A stretch of DNA of 57,901 nucleotides from Alteromonas lipotrueae (GCF_019249215.1 NZ_JAESDI010000021.1:1-57901), one strand, 5' to 3'. Shown: positions 46,346 through 55,629, counted from the first letter of the stretch. The notes: generated by a model not told the origin, from the sequence alone. Numbers and translations are program-made.

Positions 46346-46503
46346 AATTTTTCATTGATATTTTGTTTAAGTTTAGTTAAAAAGCTAGCCACCCTAACGC
46401 ATTAGTGTTGTGGTACGACCAGAATGCATGTTTGGTTTATACGCTTATAGCGAATGGTTAGATTGCTACACTACTATCCCGGCCAACGCCGAAGGAGATG
46501 ATA

Positions 46504-48654
46504 ATGATATACACAGGCAAGAGTTTATCCGTCAGTCTATTAGATGACGGCTTTGCTGAACTGGTATTTGATGCCGAAGGTTCAGTAAACAAGTTCGACC
46601 GCCAAACGGTGACAGAACTTGATGAAGCAACCCAAGCATTGCTTAAAGAAAGCGGTGTTAAAGGCTTAGTAGTACGCAGCGCAAAATCTGCATTTATTGT
46701 AGGTGCTGATATCACCGAATTTACCGGCTTATTCGCGATGGATGAAGCCGAAGTACTAAACTGGGTAGCAAACACGTCTCAGGTGTTTGACCGCTTCGAA
46801 GATTTGCCTTTCCCTACCGTTGCTGCCATTAACGGTTTTGCATTGGGTGGTGGCTGTGAAATGACACTAGCCTGTGACCTTCGCGTTGCAGATACAACTG
46901 CCTCTATTGGCCTACCAGAAGTTAAATTAGGCATAATGCCTGGCTTTGGTGGCACCGTACGTTTACCTCGCTTAATTGGTGCCGACAATGCACTAGAGTG
47001 GATGACCACAGGTAAAGACAGAAAAGGCGCAAAAGCCCTTGCTGAAGGCGCCGTTGACGCCGTAGTTGCACCAGAGTCATTACGCGACAGTGCGCTTTCT
47101 ATGTTGAAAGACGCGGTAGATGGCAAATTTAAATGGGAAGCACGTCGTGCTCAGAAGAAAGCCCCATTACAGCTAAATAAAAACGAAGCTATGATGAGTT
47201 TTTCTACCGCACAAGCCATGGTATTTGCCCAAGCAGGCAAGCACTACCCTGCTCCGCACAAAATGGTAGAAACCGTTCAAAAAGCCGCAGGCCTTGACCG
47301 CGATGGCGCACTTAAGCTTGAAAACGCTGGCTTTGTTGCCCTAACTAAAACCGATGCAGCGCAAGCGCAAATTGGAATTTTCCTAGCCGACCAGCTAGTA
47401 AAAGGAAAAGGTAAGAAACAAGCCAAAGCTGCCACAAAAGAGGTAAAACTTAATGCCGTACTGGGTGCGGGCATTATGGGTGGCGGTATTGCGTATCAAA
47501 GTGCTGTTAAAGGCATGCCAGTGATAATGAAAGACATTAACACTGAAGCACTAGATCTAGGCTTAAACGAAGCTGCCAATATTCTTGGTAAAGGTATGCA
47601 GCGCGGTAAAGTGGATGCCAAAACAATGGCAAAAACCCTTAACGCTATTACGCCTACCCTTGACTACAACACGCTTAAAGATGCAGATCTTGTGATTGAA
47701 GCCGTTGTTGAAAACCCGAAAGTGAAAGGCATAGTGCTCAAAGAAGTAGAAGACGTTGTGGCCGACGACGCTATCATCTGTTCTAACACCTCTACTATTT
47801 CAATTAACCAATTAGCGAAAAGCTTAGATAAGCCAGAACGCTTCTGTGGTATGCACTTCTTTAACCCCGTACACCGCATGCCATTGGTTGAAATTATTCG
47901 TGGTGAAAACACCTCGGAAGACACCATCAATGCCGTAGTGGCCACCACACTTCGCATGGGTAAAACCCCTATTGTGGTTAACGATTGCCCAGGGTTCTTA
48001 GTAAACCGCGTATTGTTCCCTTACTTTGCAGGCTTCAGTAAGTTGCTAATAGATGGCGCTGATTTTGTTGCTGTTGATAAAGTAATGGAAAAACAGTTCG
48101 GCTGGCCAATGGGCCCTGCTTACCTAATGGATGTTGTTGGTATTGATACTGGCGACCACGCTGCAGACGTTATGGCTGCAGGTATTCCAGAGCGTATGGC
48201 ACGTATTGGCGACGACCCAGTAACCGTGCTTTATAAAGAAAAACGCTTAGGCCAGAAAAATGGCAAAGGCTTTTATAACTACGGTAAAGACAAGCGCGGT
48301 AAGCCTACGAAAGTGGCTGCTGAAGAAGCATACAGCTTGCTTGCTCCTATTACTGCCGATACCAAAGACTTCGACGCGCAAGACATTATTGCACGCTTGA
48401 TGATCCCTATGGCTAACGAAGCAATTCGTTGCCTAGAAGAAGGCATTGTAGGTACTGCAGCTGAAGCAGATATGGCCTTACTTTACGGTTTAGGCTTCCC
48501 TCCATTCCGCGGTGGTGTATTCCGCTGGATTGAAACAATGGGATTAGCGAATTTTGTCGAACTCGCTGACAAATACGCCAGTCTTGGCCCGATTTACCAA
48601 ATTTCAGATGGCGTTCGCAAGATGGCCGCTGAAGGTAAATCTTACTTCGCTTAA
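46504..48654 (+). CDS. fadB: Fatty acid oxidation complex alpha subunit
   Basis: Carries enoyl-CoA hydratase/isomerase (N-terminal; [35 protein letters not shown]) and 3-hydroxyacyl-CoA dehydrogenase (middle; NAD-binding [34 protein letters not shown]) activities of beta-oxidation. The protein is 716 residues, like Escherichia coli FadB (729). The start at 46504 ([10 protein letters not shown]) is chosen because AAGGAG sits six bases upstream and it matches the family; an ATG six bases earlier is in frame. fadA follows after 18 bases. Confidence 0.97.
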   Translation: MIYTGKSLSVSLLDDGFAELVFDAEGSVNKFDRQTVTELDEATQALLKESGVKGLVVRSAKSAFIVGADITEFTGLFAMDEAEVLNWVANTSQVFDRFEDLPFPTVAAINGFALGGGCEMTLACDLRVADTTASIGLPEVKLGIMPGFGGTVRLPRLIGADNALEWMTTGKDRKGAKALAEGAVDAVVAPESLRDSALSMLKDAVDGKFKWEARRAQKKAPLQLNKNEAMMSFSTAQAMVFAQAGKHYPAPHKMVETVQKAAGLDRDGALKLENAGFVALTKTDAAQAQIGIFLADQLVKGKGKKQAKAATKEVKLNAVLGAGIMGGGIAYQSAVKGMPVIMKDINTEALDLGLNEAANILGKGMQRGKVDAKTMAKTLNAITPTLDYNTLKDADLVIEAVVENPKVKGIVLKEVEDVVADDAIICSNTSTISINQLAKSLDKPERFCGMHFFNPVHRMPLVEIIRGENTSEDTINAVVATTLRMGKTPIVVNDCPGFLVNRVLFPYFAGFSKLLIDGADFVAVDKVMEKQFGWPMGPAYLMDVVGIDTGDHAADVMAAGIPERMARIGDDPVTVLYKEKRLGQKNGKGFYNYGKDKRGKPTKVAAEEAYSLLAPITADTKDFDAQDIIARLMIPMANEAIRCLEEGIVGTAAEADMALLYGLGFPPFRGGVFRWIETMGLANFVELADKYASLGPIYQISDGVRKMAAEGKSYFA

Positions 48655-49836
<1,182 letters not shown>

Positions 49837-49857
49837 TTAGTTATTCACGTTTTATTG

Positions 49858-49880
49858 AAAGGGCCTTCGGGCCCTTTTTT
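49858..49880 (+). terminator. Rho-independent terminator after fadA
   Basis: Stem AAAGGGCC/GGCCCTTT (49858-49865 and 49870-49877) capped by a TTCG tetraloop and six Ts, 21 bases past the fadA stop. Confidence 0.95.
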
Positions 49881-49925
49881 GTTGCATGAGGTTCGTAAAG
49901 CTCAATACAGCTTGAGCAAACACGA

Positions 49926-50894
49926 CTATTTTAAAACACGGGAAAGCGGGCTAACTACACCCTGCGCCCCCTGTTGTAATACATGAGTGTAAATTTGCGT
50001 AGTTTTCACATCAGAATGACCAAGTTGCGTTTGCACAGTACGAATGTCGGCACCCGACTGTAAAAGGTGAGTAGCAAACGAATGTCGCAGAGTATGCGGC
50101 GTAACCTTCTTTTTAAGCCCACACGCACTTGCGGTAATTCTTATCGCCTTTTGTATGCTTGACTCATCAATATGATGGCGACGCGTTTTTCCATTCTCGG
50201 GATCAACCGATAAACGCGCAGAAGGAAAAAGATAATGCCATCCAAGCTCTCTAGGTGCATTTTGATATTTAACACGTAAACGATGGGGCAAATATACCCC
50301 TTGGTAACTAGGGTTTTCTAAATCTGCAACAAGGTAATTTTCAACTACACTTATTTGCCGATTAAGCCCAGGTTTTAGCTCTGCTGCTAAAGTAACAACA
50401 CGATGTTTCCCGCCTTTCCCATCCCAAATTCGAATAGCGTTATAGTCGAAATCAATGTCTTTTACCCGCAACCTCACAGCCTCCATTAAACGTAACCCGC
50501 TTCCATAAAGTAACGAAATAGGTAACTTTAAATGAGCAGGAAGTTGAGCAAAAAGCGCAACCACTTCGTCTTGCGTAAGCACAACAGGTAACTTGGCTTG
50601 CCTGCGACTTGTAACAAAATCAAGACTCAAGGAAAGAGGCTTTTCTAGTATGTCTCGATAAAGAAATGCCAACGCATTGAGTGCGCTGGCTTGAGTAGCC
50701 GGCGCTACATTCTTTTTATTCACTAAGTGAGATAGAAACAACTCTACTTCTTTGTCTCCCATCTCGGCAGGATGCCTAGTATTGTGAAACCGGATATAAC
50801 TAACAATCCACCCACAATAAAGCTGTATAGAGCGCTTAGCATAACGGCGATTTCGCATGTGTTGAACCACCATTTGCATAAACATTGATTTCAT
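49926..50894 (-). CDS. intI: Integron integrase (tyrosine recombinase IntI)
   Basis: Catalyses attC x attI cassette insertion and attC x attC excision. The 322-residue protein has all tyrosine recombinase residues: R135 (GSGLRLME), K160, H267-x-x-R270 (HTLRH), H293 (LGHSDVKTTQ) and nucleophile Y302. Between about 187 and 226 it has the extra segment typical of IntI and absent from XerC/XerD (YLPHRLRVKYQNAPRELGW, then HYLFPS). The frame is intact, so the enzyme is probably functional. Several in-frame ATGs lie within the first 13 codons; the longest is listed, 20 bases from a LexA box. Confidence 0.97.
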   Translation of the reverse strand: MKSMFMQMVVQHMRNRRYAKRSIQLYCGWIVSYIRFHNTRHPAEMGDKEVELFLSHLVNKKNVAPATQASALNALAFLYRDILEKPLSLSLDFVTSRRQAKLPVVLTQDEVVALFAQLPAHLKLPISLLYGSGLRLMEAVRLRVKDIDFDYNAIRIWDGKGGKHRVVTLAAELKPGLNRQISVVENYLVADLENPSYQGVYLPHRLRVKYQNAPRELGWHYLFPSARLSVDPENGKTRRHHIDESSIQKAIRITASACGLKKKVTPHTLRHSFATHLLQSGADIRTVQTQLGHSDVKTTQIYTHVLQQGAQGVVSPLSRVLK

Positions 50895-50914
50895 TTTTAT
50901 TTTTCACATTTCAA

Positions 50915-50930
50915 CTGTAATTACATACAG
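50915..50930 (-). promoter_or_regulatory. LexA (SOS) box in intI promoter region
   Basis: CTGT-AATTACAT-ACAG is a perfect match to the gammaproteobacterial LexA consensus CTGT-N8-ACAG, with an A/T-rich core. It lies 20 bases upstream of the first intI start codon. LexA repression of intI is established for class 1 and Vibrio cholerae integrons, so DNA damage should raise cassette shuffling here too. Confidence 0.85.
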
Positions 50931-50975
50931 CATTACGATTTTTTAGTACGCCGTAAAATAAAAAGGAAACATTCC

Positions 50976-50987
50976 GTACTTAAGTAC
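50976..50987. promoter_or_regulatory. 12-bp palindrome in the intI-attI interval
   Basis: GTACTTAAGTAC is a perfect palindrome between the LexA box and attI. It could be a binding site for an additional regulator of intI or of the cassette promoter. No convincing Pc promoter hexamers were identified in 50931-51115. Confidence 0.35.
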
Positions 50988-51049
50988 AGTGTTTTCAGAT
51001 ACAAAGTGTAGGATATTGATATAAGTTAACTTACGTGAGAAAGTTAAAA

Positions 51050-51121
51050 TATTATTTGGGTGATATATGGAAACTTTCCGCCTTGCATAAAGGATTTTTT
51101 CCGTACACTAAATTGTTAGGT
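51050..51121 (+). other. attI: Putative attI recombination site
   Basis: The first cassette junction is GTTAGGT at 51115-51121, with cleavage expected after the G. The preceding 65 bases, bounded by intI, have no attC-like fold and fit the position of attI. The left limit is approximate; only the core is visible with confidence. Confidence 0.65.
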
Positions 51122-51143
51122 GCTCAAGGAAGGAATCAACATT

Positions 51144-51416
51144 TTGCAGAGAAGCGTTCAATTCAAAATTATTCTATTTTTGTTAGTGATTTGTATTTTT
51201 GGTTTTCAATTTCAAATTGTCAGAGTAGATAATTTTTTTGTTAATCCATTTTACATAGGCGGTATGTTGCTCGGAATTTTAGTCGCCCTAAAAGCGATTT
51301 CTTACTTCTGTCCTGAATGCCAAAAAAGTCAAATAATATTAAGCCCATATAAATTGCGGCTCCCGAGCAAAACGTGCCATCATTGTGGTTATGACATTGA
51401 TAATAATCGCACCTAA
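51144..51416 (+). CDS. Cassette 1: small membrane protein with zinc ribbon
   Basis: Unrecognised product of about 90 residues. Two hydrophobic segments (FKIILFLLVICIFGFQFQI and FYIGGMLLGILVALKAISYF) precede a four-cysteine zinc ribbon, CPEC and CHHCG, at the C-terminus. No ATG fits; a TTG at 51144 with AAGGAAGG upstream is the likely start, and a GTG at 51120 overlapping the cassette junction is an alternative. The stop codon lies inside the R'' box of attC1, the usual tight packing. As the cassette nearest attI it should be the most recently inserted and the best expressed. Confidence 0.6.
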   Translation: MQRSVQFKIILFLLVICIFGFQFQIVRVDNFFVNPFYIGGMLLGILVALKAISYFCPECQKSQIILSPYKLRLPSKTCHHCGYDIDNNRT

Positions 51417-51519
51417 CAAACGCATCAAACCTGACTCCGCAAGTAGGCCGGTTTTTTGCAAAAAAACACGGCGCAAAAATGCGTCCAACTTGCTCCGCTG
51501 TTTATGCGAAGCGTTATAC
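51411..51519 (+). repeat. attC: attC1
   Basis: R'' ACCTAAC (51411-51417) to R' GTTATAC (51513-51519), 109 bases. Its inner sequence differs from the dominant family. The cassette 1 start GTTAGGTGC pairs with its own R'' side GCACCTAAC for nine bases. Confidence 0.85.
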
Positions 51520-51868
51520 GGCACGAGCATTCAGGTTCCCAGGGTCACCTGACTCGTAGTAAACTGCGTAAACAGGCCCAAGGGTCAGTAGTAACGTTTG
51601 AGCTTTTATGTCACGCTTTTAGCGTAAGCGAAGCCGTATAAGACGCGGCTTGATAAAGGCTTCGCTTACGCTAAAAGTGTAGCATTCAAACTGCGAGAGA
51701 CTGCTCGCGCGGCGGCTGAGTAACAGGGAAAATTTGCTAGGTACACGGAATTAACTCAGTAAAAGGCCTTACATCGATTCTCGTGCTCGTATAACAAAAC
51801 GTTCAAACGGACACGAATACCAGCGGCGGGTTTCTCTTGCTCGGCAAGCGTGCCGTTTAACTTAAATG
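51514..51868 (+). ncRNA. Cassette 2: ORF-less cassette with long hairpin
   Basis: No credible coding frame is seen on either strand in this 355-base cassette. It is dominated by a perfect 20-bp inverted repeat (51616-51635 and 51658-51677), extended by wobble and two more pairs and by an outer GTTTGA/TCAAAC pair (51596-51601 and 51686-51691). Inside the loop, AAGCCG/CGGCTT (51631-51636 and 51646-51651) competes with the inner end of the main stem. It could encode a structured RNA, be a promoter or attachment element, or be a remnant of a lost gene. The RNA label is tentative. Confidence 0.35.
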
Positions 51869-51874
51869 TTATGT
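51789..51874 (+). repeat. attC: attC2
   Basis: R'' GTATAAC (51789-51795) to R' GTTATGT (51868-51874), 86 bases, the shortest in the array and unlike the main family. The cassette start GTTATAC is the exact complement of its R''. Confidence 0.8.
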
Positions 51875-51895
51875 GCCACTTAGAATAAGAAACCT

Positions 51896-52186
51896 ATGAC
51901 TAGAATTTTTCATACTCAACTTAGCTTAAAGTCACTTATCAAAATATCTGCAACCATTAACTTTATAGGTGGATTAGTATTTGGAGTTCTCATTTTTATT
52001 ATTGCGCTTTTCGGAGAACCGACCATAGTCGATTTAATTTCAGTGGTAGCAACACCGGCAGTTTCGGTTGTAAATGGCGTTATGATGGCCTTAGTAGCGT
52101 ATCCATTTTATAAACGGTGGTGTGCAAAAATTAAAGGTCAGAAAGTTAGTGGTTTTTTCGTGGAAGTATCAAGCGATGGCACATAA
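51896..52186 (+). CDS. Cassette 3: small membrane protein, unknown function
   Basis: A 96-residue protein with two strong hydrophobic helices (INFIGGLVFGVLIFIIALFGE and VVATPAVSVVNGVMMALVAYPFY) and a basic loop RWCAKIKGQK before a short soluble tail. No family is recognised. The start ATG at 51896 lies 28 bases into the cassette behind a weak purine stretch. The stop codon TAA lies in the R'' box of attC3. It may be an inner-membrane modulator of unknown target. Confidence 0.7.
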   Translation: MTRIFHTQLSLKSLIKISATINFIGGLVFGVLIFIIALFGEPTIVDLISVVATPAVSVVNGVMMALVAYPFYKRWCAKIKGQKVSGFFVEVSSDGT

Positions 52187-52288
52187 CAAAAAAATCAAGT
52201 CACTCACTTCGTTCGCTGGGACGCAAACACGCAGGGCGGCTGCGCCATTATGCCCTACGCGCCTGCGCCCCTTATTTAAAAGTTATGT
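52181..52288 (+). repeat. attC: attC3
   Basis: R'' ACATAAC (52181-52187) to R' GTTATGT (52282-52288), 108 bases, dominant family with the TTCGTTCGCTGGGACGC and GCCCCTTATTTAAAAG blocks. Own start and end pair for ten bases. Confidence 0.93.
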
Positions 52289-52319
52289 GCTTGAGTCAAT
52301 TTGAAAATAAGGAAGTTTT

Positions 52320-52736
52320 GTGAGATTCACTAATGAAGAAATGATAGCAGCGTTACAAGAACTAAACGCAAAGCAAAAACCGGTGCAAGGACTATTAGGG
52401 GCATTCATCGGCGCATTTGTCGGCTTTGTTTTTTATCTTTTCATTTCACAAATGGGAGCAGCAATTATCATTATGCTTGCTGTCCCGCCAGCATCAATTG
52501 GGTTGTTTGCTCGATTTACCGGACAAATGTATAGCTTAAAGTATAGGCTTCCTGTAGGCGCTATTGGCGCATTGCTTCATATTTTCGGCTGCTACATGCT
52601 GGGGCTCACCCCACTAACTTATATTCTTACCCCTGTTGCGTTTATCATCGCGGTTACTCTCAGCAAAGTGAAATTAGAGCGGGTTCACATTTGGGCAATT
52701 TCACAAGAAGAAATCGGCAAACTCAATGCAAAATAG
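52320..52736 (+). CDS. Cassette 4: four-helix membrane protein, unknown function
   Basis: A 138-residue protein starting with GTG at 52320 behind AAGGAAG. A hydrophilic N-terminus (MRFTNEEMIAALQELNAKQKP) is followed by about four transmembrane segments (LLGAFIGAFVGFVFYLFI, AAIIIMLAVPPASIGLFA, VGAIGALLHIFGCYMLGL, YILTPVAFIIAVTL) and a charged tail. No family is recognised. It ends 18 bases before attC4. Confidence 0.7.
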   Translation: MRFTNEEMIAALQELNAKQKPVQGLLGAFIGAFVGFVFYLFISQMGAAIIIMLAVPPASIGLFARFTGQMYSLKYRLPVGAIGALLHIFGCYMLGLTPLTYILTPVAFIIAVTLSKVKLERVHIWAISQEEIGKLNAK

Positions 52737-52754
52737 CGCTGTAAGTGGCGACGC

Positions 52755-52862
52755 ACATAACAAAAAAATCAAGTCACTCACTTCGTTCGCTGGGACTCCT
52801 ATACGCGGGGCGGCTTCGCCATTATGCCCCACGTATCTGCGCCCCTTATTTAAAAGTTATAA
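52755..52862 (+). repeat. attC: attC4
   Basis: R'' ACATAAC (52755-52761) to GTTATAA (52856-52862), 108 bases, dominant family. The last box, which belongs to cassette 5, departs from GTTRRRY at its end. Confidence 0.9.
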
Positions 52863-53276
52863 GGCGTCAGCCTAAACTGCGTTTGGCTCAATCAAGTAAT
52901 CAGTTCAACTACCCTCACCTGTTTTCATTAGCATCGCCGGGGCTTTTGGTAGCTTTAATGTCGCCGCGTTAAATTCAAAGGTTGCGCATTAGGCGCTTTA
53001 TCGCCAAGTTCTTATTTACCGCCAGTAAGCGCCAATGCGTTTGTTAGTTCAAGTGGCGGCTTGCTTCAGTCAAATCAAAACCTTTACTGCACAGTCGTTT
53101 TGCTTGTTTGTGTTAACAATCAATCGTATGCTGGCTTCATCAGTTTTTAAACAGACCAAAGGAACTGGCTCTGCTTCTAACAAAGCGCTTAAGTCACTCC
53201 CTTTGGTCGTTCGGACGCATTTACGCGGGGCGGCTTCGCCATTATGCCCCACGCAACTGCGCCGCTTAGCTTAAAG
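52857..53276 (+). other. Cassette 5: cassette without credible gene
   Basis: A 420-base cassette. The only rightward frame of length (53035-53274) reads through the whole attC and stops just before the junction, so it is likely an artefact, and the leftward frame also lies across attC. The sequence is fairly GC-balanced and reminiscent of hypothetical cassette sequences common in Vibrio and Shewanella, but that is from memory. The start GTTATAAGGC does not pair well with its R'' TTCTAAC (two mismatches), unlike nearly every other cassette. It may be noncoding, decayed or a fusion of two cassettes. Confidence 0.5.
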
Positions 53277-53282
53277 TTATAA
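53175..53282 (+). repeat. attC: attC5
   Basis: R'' TTCTAAC (53175-53181) to GTTATAA (53276-53282), 108 bases, a variant of the main family with GCTTAAGTCACTCCC and CCGCTTAGCTTAAAG blocks, shared with attC14. Confidence 0.85.
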
Positions 53283-53300
53283 GCCAAAGGAATTGATGAG

Positions 53301-53564
53301 ATGGGCTCTCTTTTTATGATATACGCTGCACTAGCAATTTACATTGCAATAAGCCTAGCCGTATCAGTTTTCTTGGCGAAAAGGGATGACTTAGATAATG
53401 TGCAAAAAATTGCGCAAATCTTTCTTGTATGGTTAATTCCCTATATAGCTGCAATTGCTCTTTGGCAATTTCACAAAAGCCAAGATCTCCCAATTAAAAA
53501 GCATTCTGAGTTTGGAGGTGGCCCCAGAGATAGCAGTGGTGCCGGCTCGGATGGTAATCATTAG
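53301..53564 (+). CDS. Cassette 6: PLD-nuclease-N-like small membrane protein
   Basis: An 87-residue protein with two hydrophobic helices (MIYAALAIYIAISLAVSVFLAK and IAQIFLVWLIPYIAAIALWQFH) separated by a short acidic loop, then a Gly/Ser-rich soluble tail. The two-helix hairpin with a WLIP-type motif resembles the short membrane anchors annotated as phospholipase D nuclease N-terminal, but the match is loose. AAAGGA precedes the start. The cassette start pairs with its own R'' for eleven bases. Confidence 0.6.
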   Translation: MGSLFMIYAALAIYIAISLAVSVFLAKRDDLDNVQKIAQIFLVWLIPYIAAIALWQFHKSQDLPIKKHSEFGGGPRDSSGAGSDGNH

Positions 53565-53571
53565 CAATGGC

Positions 53572-53679
53572 TTATAACAAACCAATTAACGCACTCACTT
53601 CGTTCGCTGGGACGCATACACGCGGGGCGGCTTCGCCATTATGCCCCACATGTCTGCGCCCGTTATTGGAAAGTTATGT
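53572..53679 (+). repeat. attC: attC6
   Basis: R'' TTATAAC (53572-53578) to R' GTTATGT (53673-53679), 108 bases, main family, with the CCCGTTATTGGAAAG variant of the right arm shared with attC10. Confidence 0.92.
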
Positions 53680-53686
53680 GAAAACG

Positions 53687-54106
53687 ATGAAAATATTTAC
53701 ATTAATTCTGTTTTTGACTTCATTTACTACAGTGGCGGGTGTTCCCCTTCCAGTAACAGAAGTTAGCGCTTCTAACTTTAAAGATCTTGGGTGGTTTGTA
53801 CATATAGAAGAAATAGACGAGGAAGGATTTAGATACGGACTAGCTAAATTTCCGCTAGAACTAGAGAGCGGCTTAGTTGCAATGAGAGTTCAGTTTGGGA
53901 CTACTGATTTATCAGGTAATGATTTAACAGCGTCATCGAGTGATGCCCTAATCCAAGATAAAGAGCCAGAGGTATTTTTTGCCTATAAGCCAAATTTAAT
54001 GGACGCTTACGCTTGTATTCACTATGGTTTTGTCAAAGAAAACAAGAAAGCATATGTGGAATCATTTTGCATAAACTCTTTTGAACAATTTTCACATAAC
54101 AAATAA
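53687..54106 (+). CDS. Cassette 7: secreted protein, unknown function
   Basis: A 139-residue protein with a signal peptide (MKIFTLILFLTSFTTVAGVP) and a mature domain of mixed strands and helices, acidic, with two cysteines (YACIHYG and SFCINSF) that could form a disulphide. No family is recognised. The open frame extends upstream through attC6, but the signal peptide places the start at 53687, 13 bases into the cassette. The stop lies in or near the R'' box of attC7. Confidence 0.65.
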   Translation: MKIFTLILFLTSFTTVAGVPLPVTEVSASNFKDLGWFVHIEEIDEEGFRYGLAKFPLELESGLVAMRVQFGTTDLSGNDLTASSSDALIQDKEPEVFFAYKPNLMDAYACIHYGFVKENKKAYVESFCINSFEQFSHNK

Positions 54107-54200
54107 ATTAAGTCGCCCGCTGGCGCGGGCTGGGACGCAAACACATGGGCTGCTTCGCATTATAGCCCACATGTCTGCGCCCCTTATTTAGAAGTTATGT
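54094..54200 (+). repeat. attC: attC7
   Basis: R'' ACATAAC (54094-54100) to R' GTTATGT (54194-54200), 107 bases. The left arm carries CGCCCGCTGGCGCGGGCTGGGAC instead of the usual TCACTTCGTTCGCTGGGAC, a subfamily shared in type with attC9. Confidence 0.9.
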
Positions 54201-54211
54201 GGCAAAGGAAC

Positions 54212-54640
54212 ATGCATAGATACAAAGTAAAGTTTAACCTCAAAAACTTTCACGGCGATCGAGAGTTTGAGTTTCTTGGTACATGGATTGGGTTTGCAGG
54301 TATGCTATTCGTTATAGGCTGCGTATCTTTTTACGAATACCCTAAACCAGCTGTAGCTAACTCTGTTCCGATTGTCGCCGCAGCCTTTGCTGTCTATTGG
54401 CTAGCTACCCAAATACGTTTTTTAATTGTAATCTTTTGCATCCTTTCTTTGCTTGCTTCAGTTCTATTTTTAGTTTTTTCCATAACATCAAATATCGACT
54501 GTTCTCAAATAGTAAATACACGTCAGCAGCTACATTGTATTCAAGATAATCTCTATCCAAGAGTTGCATTTACCTATTTAACTAGTTTATTTTTGGTCAG
54601 TTTGTATTATTCCGTAGGTTATTTTAAGCGTGCCTCATAA
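54212..54640 (+). CDS. Cassette 8: four-helix membrane protein, unknown function
   Basis: A protein of about 142 residues with a basic N-terminus and four hydrophobic segments (GFAGMLFVIGCVSFYEY, PIVAAAFAVYWLATQI, FLIVIFCILSLLASVLFLVF, FTYLTSLFLVSLYYSVGY). A loop with two cysteines (DCSQIVNTRQQLHCIQ) lies between helices 3 and 4, likely periplasmic. The start is uncertain: ATG at 54212 follows AAAGGA but very closely; ATG at 54197 is inside the junction box. No family is recognised. Confidence 0.6.
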   Translation: MHRYKVKFNLKNFHGDREFEFLGTWIGFAGMLFVIGCVSFYEYPKPAVANSVPIVAAAFAVYWLATQIRFLIVIFCILSLLASVLFLVFSITSNIDCSQIVNTRQQLHCIQDNLYPRVAFTYLTSLFLVSLYYSVGYFKRAS

Positions 54641-54742
54641 CAAAAAAATTAAGTCACTCACTTCGTTCGCTGGGACGCATACACGCAGGGCGGCTTCGCC
54701 ATTATGCCCTACGCGCCTGCGCCCCTTATTTAAAAGTTAGGT
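54635..54742 (+). repeat. attC: attC8
   Basis: R'' TCATAAC (54635-54641) to R' GTTAGGT (54736-54742), 108 bases, main family. R'' differs from the complement of its cassette start by one base. Confidence 0.92.
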
Positions 54743-54749
54743 GTCAGGG

Positions 54750-55106
54750 ATGAAAACGATATTACTTTCATTTATTGTCATTGTGTTAGCTGGGTGTACA
54801 TCAGTCGCCAAACCTACTATCCATCTGCATTCCAACGGAATTAACGAAGCAAAGCTAACCAGCCTAAGAACCAAGTTAGAAAAAAGTGGGTATACAGTAA
54901 TCAATAGCAATCAAGACTTTTCTCATTTCTTGTTTACGCCGCTCATAGTTGTTCCAAAAAACTCTAAACTCAATACACCAGAGCTTCGACAACAAATAAC
55001 CGACACTTTAGGCTCTATACCAATTGTAAAACGTGGTAACTTTAAAAATCATAAGTATTCGGTCGACCATATTGGTGTGTATCTTCGAGCAAACAATGCC
55101 ACCTAA
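54750..55106 (+). CDS. Cassette 9: small lipoprotein, unknown function
   Basis: A 118-residue lipoprotein: MKTILLSFIVIVLAGC has an LAGC lipobox. The mature part (about 100 residues) has a helix around residues 35-50 (NEAKLTSLRTKLEKSGYTV) and alternating strands, suggesting a small alpha/beta domain resembling an OmpA- or SPOR-like fold in outline only. The start at 54750 is set by the lipoprotein signal. The stop lies in the R'' box of attC9. Confidence 0.65.
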   Translation: MKTILLSFIVIVLAGCTSVAKPTIHLHSNGINEAKLTSLRTKLEKSGYTVINSNQDFSHFLFTPLIVVPKNSKLNTPELRQQITDTLGSIPIVKRGNFKNHKYSVDHIGVYLRANNAT

Positions 55107-55209
55107 CAAAAAAATTAAGTTCGCCCGCTGCGCGGGCTGGGACACAAACATGCGGGGCGGCTTCGCCATTGTGCCCCACACGTCTGCGCCCCTTATTTAA
55201 AAGTTATGC
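55101..55209 (+). repeat. attC: attC9
   Basis: R'' ACCTAAC (55101-55107) to R' GTTATGC (55203-55209), 109 bases, with the CGCCCGCTGCGCGGGCTGGGAC left arm (subfamily of attC7). Confidence 0.92.
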
Positions 55210-55235
55210 TGCTTGTTTAAGATAAAGGAATAAAA

Positions 55236-55625
55236 ATGAAGGGAAGTTGTAATTGTAAAACCATATCGTTTTCCTCTAGCCAACAAATTAAAGCATTCGT
55301 AAATTGCCACTGCAATTTGTGCAGGAAAATGAATGGTTCATCATTTTCAACCTATGTTGTAGTACCCGAAAACGAGTTTTCTATCACCGGTCAAAGTCTA
55401 AGCTCGTTCAAGGTGTCTGAACATGCTACCAAGCATTTTTGCACTCGTTGTGGTACACCTATTTTCAATACTAACCCTAAGCTAGCTGGTTTAATTATTA
55501 TTCATCTAGGGGCTATCGACTCTCATTTAGAAATTAATCCCGCTGTAAACATCTTTTGCGAATCACAACTAGAATGGGTGGACAAAATCAGCGGTTTAAA
55601 GTGTTTTGAACAAGGCTTAGCGTAA
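55236..55625 (+). CDS. Cassette 10: GFA-family (CENP-V/GFA) zinc protein
   Basis: A 129-residue protein of the glutathione-dependent formaldehyde-activating enzyme (GFA) family. It has the paired zinc sites GSCNCKTISF, NCHCNLCRKMNG and FCTRCGTPIF, seven cysteines in the conserved order. Members include S-hydroxymethylglutathione synthase-like proteins but most are uncharacterised, so an aldehyde or thiol detoxification role is only possible. AAGGA lies eight bases before the ATG. It is the cassette gene with the most confident family assignment. Confidence 0.88.
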   Translation: MKGSCNCKTISFSSSQQIKAFVNCHCNLCRKMNGSSFSTYVVVPENEFSITGQSLSSFKVSEHATKHFCTRCGTPIFNTNPKLAGLIIIHLGAIDSHLEINPAVNIFCESQLEWVDKISGLKCFEQGLA

Positions 55626-55629
55626 TGCA

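Noticed and set aside
49926..50894. Possible XerC/XerD or phage integrase
   Set aside because: The extra IntI-specific segment at about residues 187-226, the divergent attC array and the LexA box fit an integron integrase.
51456..51641. Small frame over attC1 and the cassette 2 start
   Set aside because: It starts inside attC1, crosses a recombination junction and ends within the hairpin; not a credible gene.
53035..53274. 79-codon rightward frame in cassette 5
   Set aside because: It reads through the entire attC5 and stops just before the junction; similar read-through frames occur across other attC sites here (for example near 52745-52972 and 57599-57799).
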